DNA of 64,000 nt from Certhia americana (Eukaryota > Chordata > Aves > Passeriformes > Certhiidae). Shown here piece by piece: positions 25,249-36,091 of the stretch; position 1 is the first letter of the stretch; each line of letters starts with the position of its first letter. The DNA lies in assembly GCA_018697195.1 (NCBI GenBank), contig CM031858.1, positions 88,729,316-88,793,315 of the forward strand, read 5' to 3'. A model generated the notes under the pieces. The model had not been told where the DNA came from, ran no database searches, and saw only the letters and a list, made by a program, of their open reading frames with translations. The translations under genes and the position numbers were made by a program.

Positions 25249-28200
25249 GGCAAAACTTCTTTGTTTAACAGTTTTTAGATAAAACAAAAGCTGCAAAACC
25301 TTCCACTATGTATACTCGTATACAATTGTGCCTGGTACTATTTCAGTTTCTGTTCTGTTGTTAAAGTCTTTGTCCTAATGTCTTATTGGTATATAAAATG
25401 AGTATAACTGCTCCTCTGCAGCTGACTGGAACATATACCCTTTTCTGCACTGTTCTTCAACACTGCCCACTGAATGATAAAAGACAGTATCTCAGTCTGT
25501 TGCACCTGTACTTTCAATCACTTCTTTTAAAAGTCAAGCCAGATATGTCGTCCTGCAATGTAACAACAACTTCGTACCACTTTTAACCCTTAAAGAATTT
25601 AATTTTCCATGATTAAGGCTGACACCCAAAGACCCAATTTTATAGTTTTTCTTGAAGAATTAAATACAGCTACTCAGCTAGTTTATGTTTCACTCTGGTA
25701 AATAAAAGGTAGAACTTTAATTACAATTCATACTTTTCTCATACTTATTCAATTTGATGTTTGAAAAGGTTTTTGTGTAATTTTTTAACTAGAAACAGTT
25801 TTTTCTTTAGTTCAAATAGTGTTTTTAATTGTAAATGCCTGTGAAATTACAGAGCTGGGTTGTAGGGGAGGGGCACGGTTCTTTCTGGTGTGGACCAGAG
25901 TAGTTTAGAGACACAGGCGAGTTTCAAGCATGTAAATCCTTCTTAAGGTCAGACTTGTGCACCTTCTAACAATCACATTTAAAGAGTTGCAGTGATTTTT
26001 GCCCCTATGGCAGCCTGATGATGAGACTGACTTTCCTTTTGAATGTCATTTCTCATGGCACACAAACACTTTTGGGGGTGGAAGGCCCTTGGGGCAATCA
26101 TTTTCAATTCCTCTCCTGACCTTTATACCCTAATATGCCATGGATATCCTCAGAAGTGCTGCCAGGTGCTTTTAATATAGAAACCCAAGCTGTGGTGCAG
26201 CCTAGCAAAACTCCAGGCACTTAGAATCTGCTCTGAGCTTTGGCCCATGATGTGAAGTCCAGAAAGTTAAACTGATTTAATTCAAAGTTAGATTAACACG
26301 GCTTTTGAGTGGCACTGCATGTTTCTGTGTTTGCAGAAAATGATGATGTCTTGTCTTGATGAGTAACCCTGAGCAATTTACTAGCTGATATTCTTCAGTG
26401 CTCTATTACTTTACTTTCATTATATGTGTGCTTTGGCAGCCATTGCTTGAAGTCCATATCCCATATCTGGGCAGAAAACTGCAGTTTCTATGCTAATGAT
26501 TGTGTCTGAAACAAAACTATTCTGAAATCCTTATTGTGTATCTAATAGAGTGAGAAGAAAACATATTTCCATGATACCACCCCACAGTTCCTTCCAAGTG
26601 CAACAGACAGATCACAGTGAATCATAAATGACTGTTTTCCTGCATATTGTGTTTTTACGTGAACTTCTTTAAAGATGTTAAAATACATTATAAATGCCTT
26701 CATTTTAGTTTTACTTGATTACAGTTTTAAAGGACTATTAAATCAAGGTTTGTAATATTATTTATTTATTTAGTATGTTTAATTTTTAATTTAAAATTAT
26801 TTAATGTCTGTGTATATTAGTACTAATACAAATTAATATCTGCTAATTGATGGTTCTGGGTAGAGCATAGAACTCATGCTTGACACTAATTTAGACTTCT
26901 ATGTGTGTATTTTTTAATAAAAAAATTCAACTTAAGCATCTCTCACCCCTCTCCACAGCCTTCCACCTATTTCTGCCCCTTTCCTTCCCATTGTGCTGGC
27001 ATAGTTTTTTGTAGGACTGAATTCTGAACTGGGTTAGTAACCTTGGAAGATTACCCATCTTCTTTCTTTTTCTCAAGATCCTTTATAAAGCAGAGCAATG
27101 TGCTCATCTGGTTTGCAGTGTAGCCTCCAAATCATTGCTCCAGTGCAACAGAACAAGCAGCATGAGGAAGTGAGCTTGCTCAGTTCAGGCAGGCCAGGGA
27201 AAAGCCTGAACCATCAAACCATCACTGGAATTTATGACATGCCATTTGCTTGATGTTTTAGCCTGTAAACTCTACACAGACATACTTAAGTAATAGTAAT
27301 GGTGTTTTTTCTGAACTAAATCTTTGCTGAAAACTCTTCCCAGTACAGAAACAGCATTTAGGGTTAAATTTAATTTATAAAATTTGAAGGTTTTTACAAG
27401 TTTGGATATTTTTAATGCCAAAAACTAGGGGAAAGCTTATGTTAGTGCATTTATACCACAGATAAGGGTAATTTGTTTATCTAAGAACTGGGTATAAGAA
27501 ATTTATATTTTCAATACTTAAAAGAGTTTGCTGTTTGCTAGCTGTTTTTGGGTTTGGTTTGTCGGGGTTTTTTTTCAAGTACAGCGTATATCAAGTGGAT
27601 AGAAGTAATGTACTGTAACTTTTTCCCTCCAGATACTAAAACAAGTTTTTCCTGTTTTAGTATGGTCTTTCCATACATACAAAACAGCTGGTCTTTCCCA
27701 TGCCTTAGAGACACTGAGGCAGAAGTTTTACAGCTGCAGAGGGGTGGCATCTTCTTTGCTCCAGCTGTTTTGCCTAAAGATGTTCCTGCTTTCCTCTGTC
27801 ACTATCACTCAGCAGCTGGCAGTGCTGCCCCTCCGATTTTGCTACTGGAGTGCCTTGCATGACTGCTCCTTAGCCTGAAACCTGCTAACTCAGCCAAACC
27901 ACTTCAGATCCACAGTTCAAACTGCTTAAAATAAACTGGCTCATTTTGCCTTGAGCGTTTTAGAGAGGATTCATGCAAACCCCTCTGTTGGCACAGCTGT
28001 GGGGCAGGGTGTGAAAAACAGGGAGAAGTGATATTGTCAAACCAGTGTTAAGTTTGTTATTCCCTAAGTCTGAACCACTTTAAACACAAGAAAAGGTGAC
28101 AAAAGTGGCTGTAGTTTGGTTGTGTCCAGCAGACTTGCATTCAGGCATGATGCTGAGCATGCAGCGACACGTAAACCCATATGCAAATATTTTTGTTCAC

Positions 28201-29316
28201 ACCGATATTTAAACATTCATTCACAGTTTCATCCCTTCTTAAGATTAGAGCTGTCTTATGCCTTTATTTTGAGGTTTGTTTTCTTTACTTCACATTAATT
28301 GATTGTTCACTTATTTAAGTAAGCAGAGATCAATGATGATGTGTCAAAATGTTGCTAAATAGGAAATAAAACTTTGATTTAGACTACGTCATCTCTAAGT
28401 CAACCAGATAGAAACGTAAAAGTTGATTAGGAGGTGATCTCAGCAGCTCACGGAGCTTAACCTGGCAGCAGACAGTTTATGCTCCATAATCCCAGCTATG
28501 GAAAGGCCTAAGGAGTTCGAAGAGTCCAGTTTGGTAATTTACTAGGAAATCCCTGATCATTCCTCCAGAAGAAAAATTAAGTATATGGAGAAGATAACAT
28601 GGCTGGCCACCTCAGGAGGAATACAGATGCTGATCAGATTGATTAGTTTCTTTGACCTCAATCAGAAGCCTGTTGTTATATCTTAGTGGATTGTCTGCAT
28701 TTTTGTGTATTACCATGAAAGGATGGCAGAACCAGTGTCACAATGAGAAGATCCATTCTCTGCTGCAAGGTGTATCATCAACAAAATTACAGTTTAAATT
28801 CTCTACCAGTAGGTGACAATAACCTTTATGAGTAGAATTAACAGAAGAAGCAGAAGAAGAAATGTAGTTTCTCAGATTGGAAGTCACATATGAGAAATAA
28901 TTAAACCCACTGAGTTATGATCTTAAATAGAGAGGTTAAATAAAATCATTGAGAGGAACCTTGCTCCCTTGTGTAAATGCAGTATAGCATTTCAAAAACC
29001 CTGTCCACAGGGAAGAAGAAAACATCACAGGAAAGAAGCCTTGTTATTAAAAAATCCAGAAAGTCTGAAGGGAAGTCTATAGTACACTGGCAGTAGAGGT
29101 ATTCTGATTCAAGAAACTACTTCAAAAGCACAGCTGTCAAATAAGACATGGTTTTAAAGACTTTTATTGAAGCACAAAAGGCTGGCAATAACCAACATCA
29201 TACTATCCACCAGAGAATAGGAATTAAATAGTTATTTCAGTATTTTATTTTATGATCATCATTAACTGTCTTCTGCACCCAGGTTGTTAGATATCCCTTA
29301 GATGTCTTCTTTATTC

Positions 29317-29520
29317 ACAGAATCACAGAATCAATTAGGTTGGAAAAGACCTCTGAGATCATCAAGTTCAATCTTTGAATTCCACCGTGTCAACTAGGCC
29401 AAGGCACTGAGTTCTGCATCCAGTCTTTCCTTAAACACTTTCAGGGACACTCCACCACTCCCCGGGCAGTACATTCAATCTTTAATCACCCTCTCTGTGA
29501 AGAAAGTTTAATTGGACATG
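29317..29520 (-). mobile_element. CR1 LINE 3' end (minus strand)
   Basis: Starting with ACAGAATCACAGAATCA and continuing with GGTTGGAAAAGACCTCTGAG, this is the reverse complement of a CR1 3' terminus, including the tandem octamer tail that replaces poly(A) in this family. The match runs through the block equivalent to 'cctctctgtgaagaaa' and then stops near 29,515. It is therefore a severely 5'-truncated copy of about 200 bp, which is the usual fate of CR1 insertions. It lies only about 120 bp from the next CR1 copy, in the same orientation. Confidence 0.92.
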
Positions 29521-29564
29521 AAGGGAGCTGTTGGATTGTTCTTAAAACCTATCCCATTCCTTGG

Positions 29565-29600
29565 CCTTGAGGAAAGGCTGAGAGAATGAGTTTGGGGAAG
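29565..29600 (+). mobile_element. possible tiny plus-strand CR1 fragment
   Basis: Between the two minus-strand CR1 copies, the sequence TTGAGGAAAGGCTGAGAGAA matches the plus-strand CR1 ORF2 segment that normally encodes the 'EERLRELG' stretch. Similarity fades within about 35 bp. It could be the trace of an inverted CR1 piece or coincidence. Confidence 0.3.
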
Positions 29601-29640
29601 GAAGTCATATTCAGATGGCCTAATTTCCATGTGAATTCTT

Positions 29641-31750
29641 ATGTCAGATCACAGAATCACAGAATCACAAGGTTGGAAGAGACCTTCAAGATCATTGAGT
29701 CCAACCCATGCCCTAACATCTCAACTAAACCATGGCACCAAGTGCCGCATCCAGTCTTTTTTAAATACATCCAAGAATGATGACTTCACTATCTCCCCAG
29801 GCAAAGCATTCTTTACTACTCTTTCCGTGAAAAAACTTCTTCCTGATATCCAGCCTATGTTTCCCTTGGCACAGTTTAAGACTGTGTCCTCTCGTTCTGT
29901 CAGTTGCTGCCTGGTGAAAGAGACCAACCCCCACCTGACTGCAGTCACATCTCAGGGAGTTGTAGAGAGTGATAAGGTCATCCCTGAGTCTCCTTTTCTC
30001 CAGGCTAAACACTCCCAGCTCCCTCAGTCGTTCCTCACAAGGTTTGTGTTCCCAGCCCCTCACCAGCCTCGTTGCCTCCTCTGGACGTGCTCCAGTGTCT
30101 CAACATCCTTCCCAAACTGAGGGGCCAGAACTGGACACAGCACTCAAGGTGTGGCCTCACCAGTGCACAGTCCAGGAGCAGAATGACCTCCCTGCTCCTG
30201 CTGGCCCCACTATTCTTGATCCAGGCCAAGATGCCCTTGGCCTTCTTGCCCACCAGGGCACAGAGCTGGCTCATGTTCAGCCGGCTGTCACCAGCACCCC
30301 CAGGTCCCTTTCTGCCTGGGCACTGTCCAGCCACACCGACCCCAGCCTGTAACATTGCAGGGGGTTACTGTGGCCAAAATGCAGGACTCAGCTCTTGGAC
30401 TTATTAAACCTCATCCCGTTGGACTCTGCCCATCCATCCAGCCATTCCAGGTCTCTCTGCAGAGCCCTCCTCCCTTCCAACAGATCGACACATGCTCCCA
30501 GACTAGTGTCATCTGCAAATTTACTAATGAAAGACTCAATACCCTCATCCATGTCATCAATAAAAATATTGAACAGGACTGGCCCCAGCACAGACCCGTG
30601 AGGAACACTACTGGTGCCTGGCCCCCAGCTGGATGCAGCACCACTGACCAGCACTCTCTGGGCCTGGCCATCCAGGCAGTTCCTAACCCAGCACAGAGTG
30701 CTCCTGTCCAGGACATTCCAGCTTTTCCAGCAGTGTGCTGTGGGAGGCAGTGTCAAAGGCCTTGCTGGAGTCCAAACAGACAACATCCACAGCCTTTTCT
30801 GCATCCACCAGGCAGGTCACCTGGTCATGAAAGATCAGGTTGGTCAAACATGACCTACCCCTCCTAAACCATGCTGGCTGGGTCTGATACCCTGGCCATC
30901 CTGTAAGTGCTGCAGGATGACACTCAGTATAAACTGTTCCATCACCTTACCAGTTACTGAGGTCAGGCTAACTGGCCTATAACTTCCCACCCTTTTCATA
31001 AATGGGTGTCACATTGGCCAGCTTCCAGTCATCTGCAACCTCACCAGTGAGCCAGGACTGATGGTAACTGATAGAGAGAGGCTTTGCAATCTGCCAGCTC
31101 CCTCATCACTCTGGGATGGAGCCCATCCGGTCCCACAGATTTGTGAACATCCAAGCAGCTCAGCAATTCTCTGACTGCCTCCTCCTGGATACCAGGGGGA
31201 CCATTCTGCTCCGTGACACCCTCTACCAACCCAGGAGGACAGCTGTCCTGAGAACAAACCGCCCACTAAAGACTGAGGCAAAGATGGCATTAGGCATCTC
31301 TGCCTTCTCCTCATCCACAGTTACTAAGCTCCCTCCCTCAATCAATAGAGAACAAAGGGTGGTTTTACCCTTCTTTTTACCATTAATATATTTTTAGAAA
31401 CATTTTTTATTATCCTTTGCAGTAGTCACCATTTTAAGTTCAAACTGAGCGTTGGCCTCCATAATTATTTCCTATATGCCCTAGCAGCTCCCTTAAATAC
31501 TTGCTGAGACACCTGAGCCTCCTTCCAAAGATGATACATCCTCTTTTTACTCCTAAGTTCCTTCAAAACCTTGTTGCCTATCCAGGCTGGACGTTTGCCT
31601 CATTGATTCATCTTTCGGCACACAGGGACAATTTGTTCCTGTCCCCTCAAGATCTCTGTTTTGAAGCACATCCACCTTTCCTGAACTCCTTTGTTTTTAA
31701 GGGCTGTTTCCCAAGGAACTCTTTAAATAAGTCTCCTAAATACAGATGTT
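29641..31750 (-). mobile_element. CR1 LINE, 5'-truncated ~2.1-kb copy
   Basis: This is the best-preserved repeat in the window. On the minus strand it runs from the 5' truncation point near 31,750, through the central and 3' parts of ORF2 (reverse transcriptase and C-terminal region), to a 3' end with the short ACAGAATC-type tail at 29,646. CR1 elements retrotranspose by target-primed reverse transcription, priming at the octamer tail, and typically lack target-site duplications. The endonuclease domain and ORF1 are missing. Divergence is moderate, with long stretches still matching CR1 closely, so it is much younger than the copies at 13,895 and 36,010. Confidence 0.97.
29761..31314 (-). pseudogene. 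CR1 ORF2 reverse transcriptase, broken
   Basis: Reverse-transcriptase segments can be read on the minus strand in order. A finger-region motif with SVGPDGLHPRVMRELAD lies near 31,090-31,135. The palm catalytic motif FADDT is encoded at 30,505-30,519, inside an open stretch of 138 codons (30,388-30,804) that also contains [19 protein letters not shown]. The C-terminal segments [18 protein letters not shown] (near 30,130-30,190) and [12 protein letters not shown] (near 29,815-29,860) follow. These pieces sit in different reading frames, with changes between 31,041 and 30,804 and around 30,360-30,390 and 30,050, so several indels have broken the gene. It cannot encode a working enzyme. Confidence 0.93.
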
Positions 31751-32744
31751 ACCTAAATTTTTACAAGTCAATTAAGAGGAAAGAATTAGACACAGAAATA
31801 GTGTACTTATATAGGTCCTGTGACGATGGCTGATAGCTGGTACATAACGAATAATATCTAAATGCAAGTAAGCACCACTCAGTCACCTTCCTCTTGGACT
31901 AGTTTATTTATGGAAGACATGGGAAATGTACGAATATCAGTGATGCCACTTTAGCACAGCAAATTCATAGCTTTATTTGTGTTCTAGATTACCAGTCACA
32001 GAGTGTCATGCTGCTCTGACTGAAAGCACAAAGTATCTTGTTAATCTGTGTGTGCTAATAGACTTTCTGTGTTGCAGAATAGGAATATAATCTTGAATAA
32101 TTCTACTTTCATAATATGTAAAATTTCTACTCTAAGTAGATACTGATTTTAGTATTGATATTATATATAATTATTCTTGATATTTTTAAAGATACACGTT
32201 ATAATTGATATTTGGGAGTTCTAATTATTATTGAAAAAAGAGTCCACTGAAATACCTAGCCATAAGTACTTGATACATTTCTATGTGGAGTGGATGCAAT
32301 CGCCATAATTCTAGTTAAAAAAGAGGTTGCCTACATACTGGTCTATTTAATAGGTTTTACATCTAAGAATAATCAAAAAGAAAAATCTAATGTTCTGTCT
32401 CTAGATTTTCTGCTTTTTATTTCAGATTCCACTCTATGGCTCTATTGTGGCAGAAAAGAGATGCTTTTATACCTGTGATATAATTGTATTCTGAAGCCCC
32501 AGGCCTTGCTCAGTAGAACTAGTTCTGATGAGTAGCTTCAATAATTTAAAAGCAAATCTAGCACTGGCAGAGGAGGGGAAAAACACTTTTTGTGAAGTTT
32601 GACCCCACATACGCATCCAGCAGTCTGGAAAAGTTTCAGGGATGAGCAAGACCCACTTTTTACCATAGAGCTGCAGCCATGCATGTCACAATGACACTTA
32701 CATGTTCCTGGCTGGAACTGTAAACTGTGTTTAGATCCTATTTA

Positions 32745-32850
32745 ATCATAAAATAATAGAATATGCTGGGTTGAATGGTACCTATCAAGATCATCAAGTC
32801 CCATTCCTGTCCCTACACAGGACACCCTAAGAATCTCATCACGAGTGATT
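32745..32850 (-). mobile_element. short CR1 3' end (minus strand)
   Basis: ATCATAAAATAATAGAATATGCTGGGTTG followed by CAAGATCATCAAGTCCCATT and CCCTACACAGGACACCCTAA is the reverse complement of a CR1 3' terminus. It seems to belong to a subfamily with 'ccctgcacaggacaccccaagaatc' and so differs from the copies at 29,317 and 38,985. Only about 100 bp are recognisable before the match fades. Confidence 0.75.
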
Positions 32851-33500
32851 CTTGCATGGCAAAGATTTTCTCTACATGAAGTACTGGAAAATATAAAAGC
32901 TGATGGTTTTCATCTTTGTGTATATGCTACATCAAAAGGAACAACATAAATAGGAGTCTGGATGGGATTAAAAGGAGAAGCAGGAATGACTGGCAGTGTT
33001 ATGTAGAAGTAACATAGCAGAGACTATGGGAAGAGAGAAGATGAACAGGAGGGAAGGCAACTATATGAGCAGCAAAGAGGAGAAAAGAGATCAACAGACT
33101 GGGAGAAGGGAAACATGCAATGATAGAAGGGTCAGAAAACTGTTAATGGAAAAATGAGAACAGACAGAAAGAGAGATGGCACATTTTGTGATTTAATGTA
33201 AGGCCTAATGTGCCAGGTACTCAGAAGAATTTTTAATCTAAATAAGGCAACTGAGTCATCTTCTTAACCTGAATTCTCTAAGCGTTCCCTTATGACCAGA
33301 TGAATGTATGTGTCATCTCATAATGTGATTATGACAGAAGATGCAAGCAAAGCAGGTTTGAACCCAATATCTGTAGCATATAGGGACAGCTCTTGGGAAA
33401 GTTTGGAACAGATGAAAAGTCAGTGAACATACCCAGCTTTTAAAGCAGAATGCTTGAGAAAGCTGCTTTTTTGTTTTAAATACTACTTGAAGATCAGTGT

Positions 33501-33529
33501 GCACACGCACACACACACACACACACACA
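33501..33529. repeat. (CA)n dinucleotide microsatellite
   Basis: About 14 CA units with one CG interruption near the start. It is a simple repeat, likely length-polymorphic. Confidence 0.97.
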
Positions 33530-34484
33530 GAGCCCCTTTCACTTTCCCACTCAAAGAAGGAGAATTGATAGCTTAGTCCTTTGGGTTTAGTCACATTTCA
33601 GCTCAAGGAGCTATGCAGATCTGTAATAATTTTTTAGCCATAAAAGATACTTTACCTACTCACCTTAGAAGCAGCCAGGTGCAGCACAGATATTATTCAG
33701 TCAATTTTTCTGCAGAGAAAAAAATCATAAATTCCTGCCATTGAACAAAAATAACTTAAGGCAACATGCATTTACTTGTGTTCATTTAACTTGGCTTTAT
33801 AAGACACTGTACAATATTGCAGCTTGTTGCTCCTCGGTAACGTTTCATATCTCATTTAGTAGGGGTGAATTTGATTTCCCTGCTAACTTCCCCCTGCACC
33901 CATGTGTGACATTTAACTGCATTGCTTTGGCCAAAATTACCAAAGTAATTTCTGTAATGCAGTCCTTAATGATGCTCTCAGATTTAAGGTGAGATTGTTT
34001 CTAAAAATATTTTTATATAACTTGAAGAAGAAAATGTGATAGAAACTGAAATTTTGACTGTTTTCTACAGGTTTCCTTACTTTAAGGCATACATGTCACA
34101 CTGTTTGCTTTTCATGTAAGAAATACTGTGATAAGTATAGGCACAGATTAGTTCAAATCATTTTATTCATCAGCTATGTGTGGAAACACAGGATACTGAG
34201 TGAGCCATCAGTAGGCTAAGAGATTATTTAAAGTGATACTGCCAAATTCACAAGTGCCACTTCAGTATGTTAGTGGATTAGTGTTTAATCGTTACTTTAA
34301 AATGTGTTGCAGATTCCAAAGTGGTCTTCTTTACAAGGGGAGCATTTTGCAAAACTAAAAATGTGAGGGCTGGATAAGAACACTGCCTAGGTGCTATACG
34401 GGTTGTAGGACAATTCAGAATCTGAAATGAGAGCTGGTTCCCTCCCTTCTGTGACTAAAAAGGTTTGTGTGCCTGTGTGCTACA

Positions 34485-34514
34485 ACATTATGTAGTAAAC
34501 TAACTACATAATGT
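34485..34514. repeat. 12-bp perfect inverted repeat
   Basis: ACATTATGTAGT at 34,485-34,496 and ACTACATAATGT at 34,503-34,514 are exact reverse complements separated by 6 bases. The right arm is also part of the first unit of the tandem array that follows. Confidence 0.9.
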
Positions 34515-34560
34515 AGTGAACTGCTATAATGTAGTGAACTACTATAATGTCTTGGGAACT
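34508..34560. repeat. 18-bp tandem repeat, ~2.5 units
   Basis: ATAATGTAGTGAACTGCT is followed by a copy differing at one base (34,526-34,543) and then by a decayed third copy. It is a small minisatellite-like expansion that appears to have grown from one arm of the inverted repeat. Confidence 0.9.
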
Positions 34561-35788
34561 AAAGTAACAAATGAATGACTATTGTGATTTTAAAGTCCAT
34601 TGATCTTTCTCCCTGCCCAAGATGGGGATGGCAATGTAAGCTATTATCAGTGTAACATTTACTGGAAAAAGCAGTGTTAGGGAAAGCTAAAATTAGAGCC
34701 ATCTTAATTTTTTGCAATATTAAAATATAGATGATTAATCACAGTCAGTGTAGATAAAGCCTTTACCTTCATAATGCTGATGTAGGATGGGAGCAAATGT
34801 TCTCCATTCAAATATCCTGTTGGATGCCTGTATCCTATCCGACAGGCAGTAATCAGGGCAAAGCACTACTGAAATTAATTCCTATAATACTGAGGGGTGT
34901 AATAAAAATCCTGATGACAAATTGTCTTTGTTGTTCTGTTCACTGTTTTCTCTCTTGTGTCCTAGGTTAATTACAGGGCATTTTAAGAGAAGCTTTTTGA
35001 GCATACTATACATGTTGAAAGAAAAGTAAAATGCTGTCAGTCTCTGGAACTTGCCCAGACTCTCACAAACACATATGAATTTAATTCCTATAGTATTTTA
35101 ATCTAAGGGTTCATCGTTTATATTTTTACCTGTCAAACTCTCATTTAGCTTCTCTTGGCCTAACAGGTGGGAGCAAAAAAACCAATATTCTCCCTCCTGC
35201 TTGTCTTTTGTAAATAAAATGAAAAAATCAGTAATTGCACATCTCACAACCCTATTTAGGACTAAAAACTGCGATTACAGAATGTTTAAATTAGGCACTG
35301 CTATGAGTTGCAAAACAGGCAAGACAAGGTTGCTGAAAAGTGATACAGATGTTGATAGGCAGCAAGCAAAATTCATGGGACACTGAGTTGGGAGGAGTTC
35401 TTCGTAATCTCTCTTGATTTTATTTTCCAGCCATATTGTCAGACTTAGTAAAGGATCATTATTTATCAGTTAGTATTTAAAATTATAAATAATCTAAATT
35501 ATTTACAGTCAATAAGCATCAAGCATCTCTACTCCATTATTTTTCATTTCACCATAGCGAATGAACACAATTAAGTGACTATTGCTGCTTGCAAAAGTTC
35601 AGTTGCATCTAAATTGACTTTGATAGAAAAAAGGTTGATTTGAAATTTCTTTTACCCTTTATTTTTTGAGAATCTTTTGTCTGAAATGAACACGTACTTT
35701 GAAAAAAGCTCTAAATTTTCAGAATGATAACAGCAAAGGAAAATAGAAGGTTCTACAGCTCATTCTGGGAACTGTTCAGCAGGTACCT

Positions 35789-36091
35789 GTGGGAGACTGT
35801 CTAGAAGGGGAAGAGGATGGGGAAGGGGAAGGGGAAGAAAAACCTGAGAGGATACTGCTCTCTGAAGATAACCTCCCTAGACCTGGGTCCAGCCCAACCC
35901 ACAGCCCACACAGTCACACAGGCACAACAGACAGGCAGGGAGCGCCAGCTTCTGTCCAGCACAAGAGGCAGAGGAGGCCAAAGAGGACTACTCAGGAGCA
36001 GGGTGTTGTCTGTCATGTAGTCAGAGAATTAAGGAAGTCAAAATTGGATTTGAAATTGGTGAGGAATGGAAACGACAACAAGAATTTCTAG
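35789..36091 (+). other. 100-codon open frame of unknown nature
   Basis: A plus-strand frame runs 100 codons. Its first 20 residues are Glu/Gly-rich because of a GGGGAA-like purine repeat, and its middle is rich in Pro, Ser, His and Thr. The second half, from about 36,010, coincides with CR1 ORF2 sequence read in a broken state, so at least that part is not an independent gene. The first 200 bp may be more CR1 or unrelated repeat. I do not regard it as a gene. Confidence 0.2.

Larger units (their letters stand above)
15900..29316. other. mostly unique AT-rich region
   Basis: No complete gene is recognisable. The region holds the exon-like segments at 16,445-16,530 (plus) and 23,840-24,013 (minus), scattered homopolymers (T15 at 22,631-22,645, an A tract at 22,830-22,843, A17 at 25,232-25,248), an AT-rich palindromic block near 20,100 and a somewhat GC-richer stretch at 21,190-22,420 that I cannot assign. 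The intervals 20,880-21,170 and 24,656-25,110 look less decayed than their surroundings and could be constrained non-coding elements. Only alignment to other birds could test this. Confidence 0.5.
31751..36009. other. AT-rich region with small repeats only
   Basis: No gene is recognisable. Apart from the CR1 tail at 32,745, the (CA)n array at 33,501 and the inverted and tandem repeats at 34,485-34,560, I see only unique AT-rich sequence with short chance open frames. The last 230 bases contain a purine-rich (GGGGAA)n-like stretch near 35,813-35,840. Confidence 0.55.

Noticed and set aside
29641..30867. Plus-strand open frames of up to 170 codons over the CR1
   Set aside because: They are antisense shadows of the minus-strand CR1 ORF2, whose motifs read in the proper order on the minus strand.
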